Shown here piece by piece: positions 1 through 8,465 of a stretch of DNA of 64,000 bases. The notes below the pieces were generated by a model. That model did no database searches. It saw only the letters and a list, made by a program, of their open reading frames with translations, and had not been told where the DNA came from. The stretch is from an uncultured Clostridia bacterium (GTDB lineage Bacteria > Bacillota > Clostridia > TANB77 > CAG-508). A program made the position numbers and the translations under genes. Location: positions 28,678 through 92,677 of the forward strand of contig CAKOUU010000005.1 of NCBI GenBank assembly GCA_934120675.1. Reading direction: 5' to 3'. The stretch's first letter is position 1. Each line of letters starts with the position of its first letter.

Positions 1-7
1 ACCTCCT
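1..7 (-). promoter_or_regulatory. Ribosome-binding site of the next S10-operon gene (probably rplV)
   Basis: On the minus strand the first seven bases read AGGAGGT, a full-strength Shine-Dalgarno sequence about 40 nt beyond the rpsS stop. In this operon the next gene is normally rplV (L22), whose start must lie just outside the window. The assignment to rplV is inferred from conserved gene order. Confidence 0.6.
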
Positions 8-46
8 TTTTTTATTAGGTGGGTACACCTTTATTTATCGTATTTC

Positions 47-328
47 TTATTTTTTAACTGTTGATTTTTTGTCTCCAGCGTGTCCTTTAAATGTTCTTGT
101 TGGAGCAAATTCACCTAATTTATGACCGATCATTTCTTCAGCTATATATACTGGAACGTGTTTTCTTCCATCATGTACAGCTATTGTATGACCAACCATT
201 TGTGGATATATTGTTGAAGCTCTTGACCATGTTTTTAGAACTTCTTTACTTCCTGTTTCGTTCATTGCTTCTATTCTTTTTAATAGTTTTTCTTGAACGA
301 ATGGTTTTTTCTTGCTTGATCTAGACAT
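47..328 (-). CDS. rpsS: 30S ribosomal protein S19
   Basis: 93 residues, the normal length for S19, a protein of the head of the small ribosomal subunit that contacts 16S rRNA and S13. The N-terminus [16 protein letters not shown], the central [20 protein letters not shown] and the C-terminal [16 protein letters not shown] stretch are family hallmarks. It follows rplB by about 90 nt on the same strand and precedes the rplV ribosome-binding site at the window edge, as in the standard S10 operon. Expression should depend on the promoter near 3981-4009. Confidence 0.97.
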   Translation of the reverse strand: MSRSSKKKPFVQEKLLKRIEAMNETGSKEVLKTWSRASTIYPQMVGHTIAVHDGRKHVPVYIAEEMIGHKLGEFAPTRTFKGHAGDKKSTVKK

Positions 329-418
329 ATACCATGTTCTCCCTTCATATTGCTAATTGCCATCCGAAAATTATTAAAAATTTTCGGGTAACAAATTGCT
401 ATTTTATATTTTAAAATA

Positions 419-1246
419 TTATTTTCTTCTCTTAACAATAAATTTGTTTGAAGATTTCTTTTTGTTTCTTGTTTTGTATCCAAGAGCTGGTTTACCCCAA
501 GGTGTCATTGGTCCAGCGTGTCCTACTGGAGCTTTACCTTCACCACCACCATGTGGGTGATCTACTGGGTTCATTACAGAACCTCTAACTTCTGGTCTCC
601 ATCCCATGTGACGTTTTCTTCCGGCTTTACCGATTTTAACGTTTTCATGATCTGCGTTTCCTATAACTCCTATAGTTGCTCTACATTTAGCTAAAACTTT
701 TCTCATTTCTCCTGATGGTAATCTTAATGTTGCATATTTTCCTTCTTTAGCCATTAATTGAGCACTTTGTCCAGCTGTTCTTACTAATTTTCCACCTTGT
801 CCTGGATTTAATTCGATATTGTGGATTAATGTACCTACTGGAATGCTGTCGATTGGCATGCAATTTCCAACTTTTATATCAGCTGTTTCTCCTGATATTA
901 CTTTGTCTCCATCTGTTAATCCTTGTGGTGCTAATATGTAAGCTTTTTCTCCATCTTCATATTGGATTAATGCTATATTTGCACTTCTGTTTGGATCGTA
1001 TTCTATACCGATAACTGTTGCTTCCATGTTATCTTTTCTTCTTTTAAAATCTATTATTCTATATTTTTGTCTGTTTCCTCCACCTTGATGTCTTACTGTT
1101 ATTCTACCATAACTGTTTCTTCCAGCTTTTTCTTTCTTTTTTGCAAGTAAAGATTTTTCTGGTGTTTTCTTTGTTATTTCTGCAAAGTCTGAAACTGTCA
1201 TGTTTCTTCTTGATGGTGTATAGGCATTAAAATGTTTCATTCCCAT
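419..1246 (-). CDS. rplB: 50S ribosomal protein L2
   Basis: 275 residues, normal for L2, which binds 23S rRNA near the peptidyl-transferase centre. Visible hallmarks are [10 protein letters not shown] at the N-terminus, [19 protein letters not shown] around residues 45-65, and the signature [19 protein letters not shown] near residue 226. The start at 1246 has a GGGAG ribosome-binding site 8 nt upstream; a second ATG two codons later is possible. Unusually, a gap of about 220 nt and a small extra ORF separate it from rplW, where most Firmicutes have a very short gap. Confidence 0.97.
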   Translation of the reverse strand: MGMKHFNAYTPSRRNMTVSDFAEITKKTPEKSLLAKKKEKAGRNSYGRITVRHQGGGNRQKYRIIDFKRRKDNMEATVIGIEYDPNRSANIALIQYEDGEKAYILAPQGLTDGDKVISGETADIKVGNCMPIDSIPVGTLIHNIELNPGQGGKLVRTAGQSAQLMAKEGKYATLRLPSGEMRKVLAKCRATIGVIGNADHENVKIGKAGRKRHMGWRPEVRGSVMNPVDHPHGGGEGKAPVGHAGPMTPWGKPALGYKTRNKKKSSNKFIVKRRK

Positions 1247-1467
1247 TTTCTATTCTCCCTTCAAAACGATGAAAACCTTCGCATTACTTCGTTAAATTTA
1301 AAAATATTTCTTCGATATACTTGCGTATTATCTCATCAATATTTTTAAATTTGCCTTGTACTGCTTGCTTTTGCTCGTTTTTCTTCTCTACTTTTATTTA
1401 CGGATATTTTTCCTGCTCCGCATAACAGATATTTTTTATTCTCCGGGTTCTTTCCCGATATTTTTAT
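1247..1467 (-). other. Unusual 221-nt non-coding gap inside the S10 operon, with a hairpin
   Basis: The stretch between the 67-codon ORF and rplB has no convincing ORF. It contains a perfect 15-bp inverted repeat (1294-1308 against 338-352 of the second kilobase, i.e. 1338-1352) separated by 29 nt. In the transcript this would form an AU-only stem 45-60 nt before rplB. It could be an mRNA-processing or stability element, or a relic of inserted DNA. No function is assigned. Confidence 0.5.
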
Positions 1468-1671
1468 TTAAAATCTGCAATTTTCTAATTCTGTAAATAC
1501 TTTAGAAGCTTCTATTTCTCTTCCCATTCTTTCAGATTCTACTTTTGCTAATGCTTCATCTCTTTTTATTATATTTTGATAATTGTTTTCATAGGCTTTA
1601 ATATCTTTTCTTAGTGCTTTGTAAAATTCTTTTCTTTGTTCTTTCTTACTTAAATCTATATGTTCTTTCAT
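1468..1671 (-). CDS. Small charged protein of unknown function inserted between rplW and rplB
   Basis: 67 codons starting MKEHIDLSKKEQRKEFYK, immediately after the rplW stop (the ATG lies 1 nt past the TAA), so translation is probably coupled to rplW. There is no independent Shine-Dalgarno. The product is rich in Lys and Glu, has no hydrophobic segment, and looks helical or coiled-coil (for example IIKRDEALAKVESERMGREI). I do not recognise a family. Its place inside one of the most conserved bacterial operons is unusual. The reading frame could be a chance ORF, but its codon use matches neighbouring genes and it is tightly abutted to rplW. Confidence 0.6.
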   Translation of the reverse strand: MKEHIDLSKKEQRKEFYKALRKDIKAYENNYQNIIKRDEALAKVESERMGREIEASKVFTELENCRF

Positions 1672-1672
1672 A

Positions 1673-2020
1673 TTAAGCGCCCATAAATTCATCTATAGAA
1701 TCTTTGAATTTCTTAGTAGCCTTAGTTGCTTTACCACCTTTAGCTAAGTAAGATACTTCTGCTGGATTTGTTTCTATAGTAACTATAGCTTTTTTCCAGT
1801 CTGAAGTTTTACCTGTATGGTATCCAACTCTTTTTGTTTTTCCTTTAACTGTCATTGTATTTACTTTTAATACTTTAACTTCAAAAAGTTTTTCAACAGC
1901 TTTTGCTATTTCAACTTTTGTAGCTTTTTTGTTAACTTTGAATGTGTATTTTCCTTGTTGTAATTCATCATTACTTTTTTCAGTAACAACTGGTGCAATT
2001 ATAATTTCTTCTGGTTTCAT
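1673..2020 (-). CDS. rplW: 50S ribosomal protein L23
   Basis: 115 residues beginning [20 protein letters not shown], the typical L23 N-terminus with the PVVTEKS motif. L23 lies at the polypeptide exit tunnel and docks trigger factor and SRP. The C-terminus is about 15 residues longer than the usual 95-100, ending in a Lys-rich stretch and DSIDEFMGA. Its start overlaps the rplD stop by one base (TAATG type), indicating translational coupling within the operon. Confidence 0.95.
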   Translation of the reverse strand: MKPEEIIIAPVVTEKSNDELQQGKYTFKVNKKATKVEIAKAVEKLFEVKVLKVNTMTVKGKTKRVGYHTGKTSDWKKAIVTIETNPAEVSYLAKGGKATKATKKFKDSIDEFMGA

Positions 2021-2643
2021 TATGCGTACACCTCCTCAATTTTCTTAACAGTTTCTAGAGGTAAAACTAGGTTGTTGTATTTTAATAAATCAAATACGTT
2101 GATATTGTTTAAAGTTATTGTTTTAACTCCTTCAATATTTCTAGCTGACATTAATACATTTTTGTTGTTTTCTGGAAGAACGATTAATGTTTTTCCTTCA
2201 ACTTTTAAGTCTGCTAATGCTTTTACCATTGTTTTTGTTTTGATTTCTGCTAATTCTAATTTATCAACAACTGTTAATTCTTTTTCTAATACTTTTGAAC
2301 TTAATAAAGATTTAATTGCTAATCTTCTTTCTTTTTTGTTAACAGTATATTTGTATGAACGAGGTTTTGGACCTAAAGCTATACCACCTTTTACCCATTG
2401 TGGAGCTCTGATACTTCCTTGTCTTGCTCTACCTGTTCCTTTTTGTCTCCATGGTTTTCTACCACCACCACGAACTTCTGCTCTTGTTTTAGTACTTTGT
2501 GTACCTTGTCTTTGATTAGCTAAGTAGTTAACTAGTACGCTATGTACTATTGCTTCATTTGGTTCAATTCCAAATATAGCTTCTGCTAATTCAACATCAC
2601 TTACTTTTTTACCTTTTATATCATATACATCTACTTTTGGCAT
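2020..2643 (-). CDS. rplD: 50S ribosomal protein L4
   Basis: 207 residues, normal for L4. The diagnostic loop [19 protein letters not shown] is present around residues 60-80; it extends into the exit tunnel and binds 23S rRNA. In enterobacteria L4 also represses the S10 operon by binding its leader. Whether that applies here is unknown, but the long leader upstream of rpsJ makes feedback control plausible. The gene sits 20 nt after rplC and overlaps the rplW start by one base. Confidence 0.96.
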   Translation of the reverse strand: MPKVDVYDIKGKKVSDVELAEAIFGIEPNEAIVHSVLVNYLANQRQGTQSTKTRAEVRGGGRKPWRQKGTGRARQGSIRAPQWVKGGIALGPKPRSYKYTVNKKERRLAIKSLLSSKVLEKELTVVDKLELAEIKTKTMVKALADLKVEGKTLIVLPENNKNVLMSARNIEGVKTITLNNINVFDLLKYNNLVLPLETVKKIEEVYA

Positions 2644-2663
2644 TTCGTATTTCCTCCTTCCTT

Positions 2664-3299
2664 CTATTTAGTAGCCTTTACAGCTGATTTTATTTTTAAG
2701 ATAGATCCTTTTGCTCCTGGAACACTACCTTTTAATAAGATAACATTTTTATCCATATCTACTCTTACAACATCTAAGTTTTGTATTGTAATTGTAACTC
2801 TTCCCATATGTCCTGGAAGTTTTTTACCTTTAAATACTCTACCTGGTGTTGATGTAGATCCCATTGAACCTGGTCTTCTGTGGTACATAGAACCATGTCC
2901 CATAGGTCCTCTGTGTTGTCCATGTCTTTTGATAACACCTTGGAATCCTTTTCCTTTAGATATTCCTTGAACATCTACTTTTTCTCCAGTTTCGAATACA
3001 TCTGCTTTAACTTCGTCTCCAACTTTAACACCTTCAACTGATTCTAATCTGAATTCTCTTAAGTGTTTTTTTGCTTCAAGACCTGCTTTTGCAAAATGTC
3101 CTTTTTCTGGTTTGTTAATATGTTTGTCTTTTACTTCACCGAATCCTAATTGTACTGCATCATATCCATCAGTTTCAACTGTTTTTACTTGTGCTACTGT
3201 ACATGGTCCAGCTTCTATAACTGTTACTGGAATTACATTTCCTTTTTCATCAAAGATTTGTGTCATTCCAACTTTTCTTCCGATTATTCCTTTTTTCAT
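2664..3299 (-). CDS. rplC: 50S ribosomal protein L3
   Basis: 211 residues starting [20 protein letters not shown], the typical L3 N-terminus. The start is chosen because an AAGGAG ribosome-binding site lies about 7 nt upstream; an in-frame extension of 13 codons upstream has none. The C-terminal half carries the L3 signature ([34 protein letters not shown]). L3 is an early assembly protein near the peptidyl-transferase centre. It is second in the operon, after rpsJ. Confidence 0.96.
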   Translation of the reverse strand: MKKGIIGRKVGMTQIFDEKGNVIPVTVIEAGPCTVAQVKTVETDGYDAVQLGFGEVKDKHINKPEKGHFAKAGLEAKKHLREFRLESVEGVKVGDEVKADVFETGEKVDVQGISKGKGFQGVIKRHGQHRGPMGHGSMYHRRPGSMGSTSTPGRVFKGKKLPGHMGRVTITIQNLDVVRVDMDKNVILLKGSVPGAKGSILKIKSAVKATK

Positions 3300-3372
3300 T
3301 TTTCTCTCCTTACTATTGGCTGATACTTGTATTTGCACATTGTTTTATGTGTAATATCAGCTTGGTTTTAGA

Positions 3373-3699
3373 TTATAATTTGATTTCTATATCAACACCT
3401 GCTGGTAATTCTAATTTCATTAGAGTATCAACTGTTTTTTGTGTTGGGTAAAGAATATCAATAACTCTTTTATGTGTTCTCATTTCAAATTGTTCTCTTG
3501 AATCTTTGTATTTGTGTGGAGAACGTAAGATTGTTACTACTTCTTTTTGTGTTGGTAGTGGAATAGGACCTGAAACTTTTGCTCCTGTTTTTTTAGCTGT
3601 TTCTACTATCTTCTCAGCAGACTGATCTAAAACTACATGGTCATAAGCTTTTAATCTTATTCTGATTTTTTCACTTGTTACAACTGTTGTGTTTGCCAT
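3373..3699 (-). CDS. rpsJ: 30S ribosomal protein S10
   Basis: 108 residues, slightly longer than the usual 102. The S10 features [20 protein letters not shown] and [19 protein letters not shown], with the closing [11 protein letters not shown], are all present. S10 is part of the 30S head and, with NusB, functions in antitermination. It is the first gene of the operon. An AAGGAGGG ribosome-binding site precedes it, and a leader of roughly 275 nt separates it from a consensus promoter. Confidence 0.96.
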   Translation of the reverse strand: MANTTVVTSEKIRIRLKAYDHVVLDQSAEKIVETAKKTGAKVSGPIPLPTQKEVVTILRSPHKYKDSREQFEMRTHKRVIDILYPTQKTVDTLMKLELPAGVDIEIKL

Positions 3700-3975
3700 T
3701 GTAATTTTCCCTCCTTATATAAATTTTATTTTCTGGGTTTCCCCTGTTGGCAGTTATGATTTCTGCCTAAATTACCTTGGCAAGTTAAAACGTACTCTGG
3801 TGTTTTCAAAACACCCATTTTTAAAACCCAAAATATGCATGATAATTCTGGGATAAGTACTATTTTTAAAAACTTACCGCCTGGTCTTTGCCATGACATA
3901 CTCCGCCGAAGTTCCCTCCATTCCTGTTTTCCGTAGGAATGTAGCCACATTCAGTTTCTTCGCTTAATTCATGCT
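3700..3975 (-). ncRNA. Long structured 5' leader of the S10 ribosomal operon
   Basis: Between the promoter at 3981-4009 and rpsJ lies about 275 nt of transcribed leader with several strong hairpins on the minus strand. Examples are CATTCCT/AGGAATG around a 9-nt loop, GGTGTTTT facing AAAACACC, and GGCAG/CTGCC close to rpsJ. It is richer in G and C than its surroundings, as expected of structured RNA. A 74-codon frame crosses it (3726-3950) but has no ribosome-binding site. The likely role is autoregulation by a ribosomal protein; no known leader family can be assigned by eye. Confidence 0.55.
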
Positions 3976-3980
3976 TATAT

Positions 3981-4009
3981 ATTATACAATGCTTTTAGCC
4001 GTATGTCAA
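3981..4009 (-). promoter_or_regulatory. Consensus sigma-A promoter of the S10 operon
   Basis: On the minus strand TTGACA (4004-4009) is followed after exactly 17 bp by TATAAT (3981-3986). Both hexamers match the vegetative consensus perfectly, as expected for a ribosomal operon. Transcription should start near 3974. Confidence 0.85.
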
Positions 4010-4030
4010 CATGTTTTGGGAATATTTTCA

Positions 4031-4060
4031 AAAAAAAGAGGCAAACTGCCCCTCTTTTTT
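4031..4060 (-). terminator. Rho-independent terminator after ldh
   Basis: The inverted repeat AAAAAAGAGG / CCTCTTTTTT closes a short loop directly downstream of the ldh stop codon, with A and T runs on both sides. It ends the ldh transcript before the S10 promoter. Confidence 0.8.
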
Positions 4061-5015
4061 ATTCATTTATAATCTTGTCTATTGATTGTTCTCTCATTTC
4101 CTTAATAATTCTGCAGCTATTATCAAGTTTAGCTTGTTCTTCTTCAGTTAGTTCAAGATTCAATAATTCACGAACGCCATGGTCATTAATTATTGCAGGA
4201 ACTCCAATATAGATATCGTCTTGTCCATATTGTCCATCTTCTAAATAAGTAGAAACTGTTAAAATAGAGTTATCATTGTCCAATACTGATTTAACGATTT
4301 TGCTTAAAGACATACCTATTCCATAATATGTTGCTTTCTTTTTATTAATAATTTCATATGCTGCGTTTACAACATCTTGATGTATTTTTTCTAAGTCTTC
4401 CATTGGATGGTTTCCATCTTTCATAATATCTTTGATTTTTTTGCATCCTACATATGCATGATTCCATGGAACAAATGATGAATCTCCATGTTCTCCCATT
4501 ATATATGCATGAATATTTTTGCTAGATACTTTTAAATAATCTGACATTATATAACGTAATCTTGCTGTATCTAAAACTGTTCCTGAACCAAATACTTGAT
4601 TTTTTGGAAGTCCTGATACTTTTGCTACTACATATGTCATTAAATCAACTGGATTACTTGCAACTATAATTACACCATTAAATCCACTTGCCATTATATT
4701 TTGAGTAATGCTTTTCATTATTCTTGTATTTGTTTCTGCAAGTTCTAATCTTGTTTGGCCTGGTTTTTGTGCAATTCCTGCTGTAATTACAACAACTTGT
4801 GCATCTTTACATTCGTCATAATCTCCTGCTTTTATAACCATTTTTTGTGGTGCAAATGGTAGTCCATGTGATAAATCCATTTGCTCCCCTATTGTTTTGT
4901 CTTTATCTATATCTATTAGTACAAGTTCGCTTACTCCCCCTCTGTTTAGCATTGTGTATGCCATACTCATTCCTACAAATCCTGTTCCTACTAAAACAAC
5001 TTTTCCTTTTTTCAT
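4059..5015 (-). CDS. ldh: L-lactate dehydrogenase (NAD-dependent)
   Basis: 318 residues, normal for LDH/MDH enzymes. The N-terminal Rossmann motif is VGTGFVGMS, the coenzyme-loop region contains GQTRLEL, and the catalytic His is in MGEHGDSSF. A Gln in the substrate-specificity position (before TRLEL) favours lactate over malate, where Arg is expected; this is established family knowledge. It reduces pyruvate to L-lactate and regenerates NAD in fermentation. It stands alone, with its own terminator, upstream of the S10 operon and divergent from the DUF4364 gene. An AAAGGATG ribosome-binding site precedes it. Confidence 0.9.
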   Translation of the reverse strand: MKKGKVVLVGTGFVGMSMAYTMLNRGGVSELVLIDIDKDKTIGEQMDLSHGLPFAPQKMVIKAGDYDECKDAQVVVITAGIAQKPGQTRLELAETNTRIMKSITQNIMASGFNGVIIVASNPVDLMTYVVAKVSGLPKNQVFGSGTVLDTARLRYIMSDYLKVSSKNIHAYIMGEHGDSSFVPWNHAYVGCKKIKDIMKDGNHPMEDLEKIHQDVVNAAYEIINKKKATYYGIGMSLSKIVKSVLDNDNSILTVSTYLEDGQYGQDDIYIGVPAIINDHGVRELLNLELTEEEQAKLDNSCRIIKEMREQSIDKIINE

Positions 5016-5160
5016 ATTAATATCATCCTTTCCTTTTGTTTACTGAATTTTTATCAGACTTGTTTTTTAAGAATGTGTTTTGGAATTTATTAACATTCTT
5101 ATTATTCTATAACATTATATAACTATTTTGTGTATTTTTAAACAGATTATTAAAAAAAAA

Positions 5161-5189
5161 TTTACTTTTTATAAATTTTATGATATAAT
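5161..5189 (+). promoter_or_regulatory. Sigma-A promoter of the DUF4364 gene
   Basis: TTTACT (5161-5166) and TATAAT (5184-5189) are separated by 17 bp. The expected start is about 20 nt before the AAGGAG ribosome-binding site of the downstream gene. Confidence 0.7.
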
Positions 5190-5218
5190 GCGAAAAAATA
5201 AACAAAGTAAGGAGTGTT

Positions 5219-5770
5219 ATGAAAATGCCTAGTTCAGATAATACAACTGCTTTGGCTGAAAATAAAGTTTTAATTTTGTATATTTTAGATCAAATATCAA
5301 ATGGTTTACAAGAAGATGGTTTATATAAAATTATTTCTTCTATAAACGATGTTAATTACTTCTACTTCAAAGAAGTTTTAACTGATTTATTGGATTCCAA
5401 ATTAGTTGGCATATTCACAAAAGATGAAGAAGAGTCTGTACTAAAAATAACAAGTGAAGGAAAAAATGCACTTTCTCTTACAATTGATGTATTACCGGGA
5501 ATTTTAAAATTGAAGGCTGATAATGTTTTTAAGAAGGAGTTTCCTTCTATAGCTGATAAAACTTCTATTATAGCTGAATTTATTCCTAAGAGTGAGAATG
5601 ATTATACTATTAAATGTAAAGTTATTGAAAAAAATGAAACAATATTTGAGGTAAAAACCTTTGCTGGTTCTCGAGATAGAGCAAAAAAAATTGTAGATAA
5701 TTGGAACAAAAATGCTTCTAAAATATATCCTAAAATATTAGAGTTATTATTAGAAGATAGTACAGATTAA
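5219..5770 (+). CDS. DUF4364 family protein (winged-helix-like, putative regulator)
   Basis: 183 residues. Residues 10-80 resemble the winged-helix start of DUF4364 proteins (NKVLILYILDQISNG, then a helix and ITSEGKNAL), which are widespread in Clostridia and thought to be transcriptional regulators. The C-terminal half is an alpha/beta region without visible catalytic motifs. The gene has its own promoter, an AAGGAG ribosome-binding site, and a terminator shared with the convergent U32-family gene, so it is monocistronic. Target genes are unknown. The family assignment rests on overall resemblance. Confidence 0.65.
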   Translation: MKMPSSDNTTALAENKVLILYILDQISNGLQEDGLYKIISSINDVNYFYFKEVLTDLLDSKLVGIFTKDEEESVLKITSEGKNALSLTIDVLPGILKLKADNVFKKEFPSIADKTSIIAEFIPKSENDYTIKCKVIEKNETIFEVKTFAGSRDRAKKIVDNWNKNASKIYPKILELLLEDSTD

Positions 5771-5772
5771 AG

Positions 5773-5813
5773 AAAAGTTGTCAAATGGCTTATTTCCATT
5801 TTGACAACTTTTT
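5773..5813. terminator. Bidirectional terminator between DUF4364 and U32 genes
   Basis: The arms AAAGTTGTCAAATGG and CCATTTTGACAACTTT form a long stem with T runs on either side, placed between two convergent genes. Confidence 0.85.
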
Positions 5814-5816
5814 ATA

Positions 5817-7046
5817 TTATTTTTTTCTTCTTAATATCCATCCATTTTCACATTTAATTGGTAGTTTCATTAAAACTTTTTGTCCTTTTACTCCTGGGCT
5901 TACGCTGTCTATTTCTTCTTCTGTTTCGTCATCCCATAGTTTTTCTATTTTAAATGTTTCTGGTTCTAATTTGTTTGGAATTATTATTTCTATTGTGTCT
6001 CCTACTGCTAATTTATTTTTAATTTCTATTATTGATTTTTCTTCTTTATATTCTAGTATTTTTCCACCAAATTCATATTTGTCATTATACTGTCTTCCAC
6101 TTAAATCTTGAATATCTTTATTTTTTCTGTCATTAAAATAGAATGTTGTAAATTCTCTTGTTTTTACTTTTTCTATTTCTTTCATATATTTTGTATAATC
6201 ATAATTTTCTGGGTCTTTTATATAATCGTCAATTGCATTTCTATAAACATTTATTACACTTGCTATGTAGTATTCTGTTTTTAGTCTTCCTTCTATTTTT
6301 AAACTATCTATTCCCATATCTATTATTTCTGGTATTTCTTTTAATAAGCATAAATCTTTTGATGAAAATATACTTGTTCCATATTCACTTTCTTCTATTG
6401 GATATAATTGTCCTGGGTTGTTTTTCTCTTCTGCATATAAATTATATGACCATCTACAGCTTTGTGCACAGTCCCCTAAGTTTGCACTTCTTCCGCAGAT
6501 AAAGTCACTTAAGAAGCATCTTCCTGAAAAGGCAAAGCATATTGAACCATGTCCAAACATTTCTACTTCTAAGTCTTTTGGTTTATTTTCCATTATGTAT
6601 TTTAGTTGTTCTTTGTTTATTTCTCTTGCCATTATAACTCTTTGTGCTCCGTTTTTATACCAGAAGTTTGCATCGTGTACACTTACTATATTTGCTTGTG
6701 TACTTACATGTATTGGTACATTTGGTGCATATTGTTTTAATGTTTCTATTACTCCTCCATCTGCTGCTATTATTGCATCTGGTTTTACTTCATTTAGTAT
6801 TTTTGCCATTTCTATTATTTCTTCATATTTATCGTCCCATGCAAATATGTTTAATGTTACATGTACCCTTTTTCCTATGCTGTGTGCATATTGTATTGTT
6901 TTTATTAAGTCATCATTGTCCATGTCTGCTCTTGTTCTTAATGATAGTGATGATGTTCCACAGTATACTGCGTCTGCTCCATATTTAAATGCTGTTTTTG
7001 CTTTTTCAAATGATCCTGCTGGTGCTAATAATTCTATTTTTTTCAT
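5817..7046 (-). CDS. U32 family protein, TrhP-like (tRNA U34 hydroxylation)
   Basis: 409 residues, matching the longer Firmicute U32 proteins (YrrO/TrhP2-like). The N-terminus IELLAPAGSFEKAKTAFKYG and the Cys-rich signature SGRCFLSDFICG...GDCAQSCRW around residues 175-200 are diagnostic of the family; the cysteines are believed to hold an iron-sulfur cluster. In B. subtilis, TrhP proteins make 5-hydroxyuridine at tRNA position 34. A TrmR-like methyltransferase about 1.4 kb away would perform the next step, which supports this role over the older 'peptidase/collagenase' label. A GAAGGG ribosome-binding site lies upstream. Confidence 0.8.
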   Translation of the reverse strand: MKKIELLAPAGSFEKAKTAFKYGADAVYCGTSSLSLRTRADMDNDDLIKTIQYAHSIGKRVHVTLNIFAWDDKYEEIIEMAKILNEVKPDAIIAADGGVIETLKQYAPNVPIHVSTQANIVSVHDANFWYKNGAQRVIMAREINKEQLKYIMENKPKDLEVEMFGHGSICFAFSGRCFLSDFICGRSANLGDCAQSCRWSYNLYAEEKNNPGQLYPIEESEYGTSIFSSKDLCLLKEIPEIIDMGIDSLKIEGRLKTEYYIASVINVYRNAIDDYIKDPENYDYTKYMKEIEKVKTREFTTFYFNDRKNKDIQDLSGRQYNDKYEFGGKILEYKEEKSIIEIKNKLAVGDTIEIIIPNKLEPETFKIEKLWDDETEEEIDSVSPGVKGQKVLMKLPIKCENGWILRRKK

Positions 7047-7153
7047 TTTTTATCTCTGCCCTTCAAAATATATTTTTCTTATTTACTATACACTCTTTTA
7101 TGTCACTTTGTCAATAATTGTATTAATATTTTACATAATATTCGCATTATATA

Positions 7154-7182
7154 TTGATTTTAGGCTTTTTTTTTGATATAAT
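7154..7182 (+). promoter_or_regulatory. Sigma-A promoter of the RelA/SpoT-domain gene
   Basis: TTGATT (7154-7159), a 17-bp spacer and TATAAT (7177-7182). The predicted start leaves a leader of about 35 nt before the AAGGAGG ribosome-binding site. Confidence 0.7.
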
Positions 7183-7224
7183 ATTAATATTATTATTTTA
7201 TAAAATTCATTTTAAGGAGGTTTC

Positions 7225-8178
7225 ATGAATATGAACGAACGGAAACTAGTTCCTATTTTTCCAGACATCAACGATTTTTTGTGTGGAAGCGAAACAATAT
7301 CTTTACAAGAAGCCAATATAAATTATCGTGATGCACTAATCAAGACAAATTTGCAATACAATATAGAGTATGCAAATAAATTGGCAGAATATCAGAACAT
7401 AAATCGGCCAAACAATTTTGTACCAATAAAAAGGGATTTAGAACAATTTATCTCACATATGAAGAAGTGGAAAAAGAAAAAAGGCTATAAATTTCAAATA
7501 GTTTTTAAAAAACGTAAAAAAAATTACAAGAAATTTAATGAAAAAGTACGCCTTTTCATTGAAAACAGCCTTAATGCTGAAGATGAATATCACAAAAGCA
7601 AGTTTTCTTTAGAGAGAATTTGTGATGAAATTGGAATCCGATTGATTCTTTTATTGGGAAATGTTGACACTATTGAAACTGTCAAAATCTGTTATGAAGT
7701 TTTATTTGAAGTTAATCGTTTCTTCACAGTTGAAAAAGGGTATTTACCAATGACAGCTGAACCGTTATATGATTTAGGGTTTAACTCTAAAGATTATCCT
7801 AACGTGATTGTGCCGACTGATAAAGATATTGTCATCTCGGATGATTTAAGGTCAAAAGTAAAAGATTACTATAAAACACCTAAAGCTCATTCTTATCAGT
7901 CTTTGCACATTGCTTATTCTTCATCTTTATATGGATTACCATTTGAGGTTCAGATACGAACAATGGCAACCCATACTCGTGTAGAATATGAAACATCTTT
8001 ACATGATGAGCATGACAAAAAGCGGTACTATAATCGTATAGAATTAGATAGACCTAATATTAATATTTATGGATATCGTTTTGTGAAAACAGTTGATGAT
8101 AATGGTCTTGATAGCTATGTAGTAGAAGATTTAGTAGGTTTAGAAAAGTCTGTCAATCCATTTGAAATTATCTATTAA
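7225..8178 (+). CDS. RelA/SpoT nucleotidyltransferase-domain protein (putative alarmone synthetase)
   Basis: 317 residues. The central part matches the (p)ppGpp synthetase fold: RKKNYKKFNEKV, a D-x-x-G-x-R element in CDEIGIRLIL (about residues 135-145), KAHSYQSLHIA (about 225) and FEVQIRTMATHTRVEYE (about 240-256). There is no HD hydrolase domain and no C-terminal TGS/ACT regulatory part, so it resembles a small alarmone synthetase, though it is longer than the usual 210-260 residues. It is monocistronic, with its own promoter and a strong terminator. The conserved NGY of the synthetase motif reads HSY here, so activity is inferred. Confidence 0.75.
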   Translation: MNMNERKLVPIFPDINDFLCGSETISLQEANINYRDALIKTNLQYNIEYANKLAEYQNINRPNNFVPIKRDLEQFISHMKKWKKKKGYKFQIVFKKRKKNYKKFNEKVRLFIENSLNAEDEYHKSKFSLERICDEIGIRLILLLGNVDTIETVKICYEVLFEVNRFFTVEKGYLPMTAEPLYDLGFNSKDYPNVIVPTDKDIVISDDLRSKVKDYYKTPKAHSYQSLHIAYSSSLYGLPFEVQIRTMATHTRVEYETSLHDEHDKKRYYNRIELDRPNINIYGYRFVKTVDDNGLDSYVVEDLVGLEKSVNPFEIIY

Positions 8179-8215
8179 TGAATTTATCTCTTCAATTATT
8201 TTTGATAGAGACACT

Positions 8216-8249
8216 AAAAAACTCCCCCAAAATTTGGTGGGAGTTTTTT
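8216..8249 (+). terminator. Rho-independent terminator of the RelA/SpoT-domain gene
   Basis: The stem AAAAACTCCC / GGGAGTTTTT ends in a run of six T residues, 38 nt after the stop codon. Confidence 0.9.
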
Positions 8250-8357
8250 ATATTCTAGGAAATTATAAGAAAATTTAAGTTTCACAACTCAAAGTGAAAA
8301 TAAAACAACAATAGTATTTTATTTTCAAAGGAAAGTTCTCTGAACTTCCTAGAATAT
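8250..8357. repeat. 108-bp element with perfect 12-bp terminal inverted repeats
   Basis: ATATTCTAGGAA at 8250-8261 is mirrored exactly by TTCCTAGAATAT at 8346-8357. Nested inside are further small palindromes (TTTCAC..GTGAAA). There is no ORF. It is followed to 8465 by more inverted repeats, GAAATTTGC/GCAAATTTC (8372-8394) and GCGGAC/GTCCGC (8411-8457); the last could end the minus-strand trmR transcript. It looks like a small palindromic insertion. Confidence 0.55.
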
Positions 8358-8465
8358 AAGTACTTTGCACAGAAATTTGCATAAAGCAAATTTCGCGTGC
8401 GAACAAATACGCGGACTTTACAATATTTTAAAAATTGCTAATGTTATTACTGTCCGCTTTTGTTA

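Noticed and set aside
3726..3950. 74-codon minus-strand frame inside the S10 leader
   Set aside because: No ribosome-binding site, an unusual Trp/Arg-rich composition, and overlap with strong RNA hairpins; better explained as structured leader. A short regulatory leader peptide is not fully excluded.
6418..7176. 252-codon plus-strand ORF opposite the U32 gene
   Set aside because: It is antisense to a clearly recognisable gene, is made of hydrophobic low-complexity residues typical of shadow frames in AT-rich DNA, and has no ribosome-binding site.
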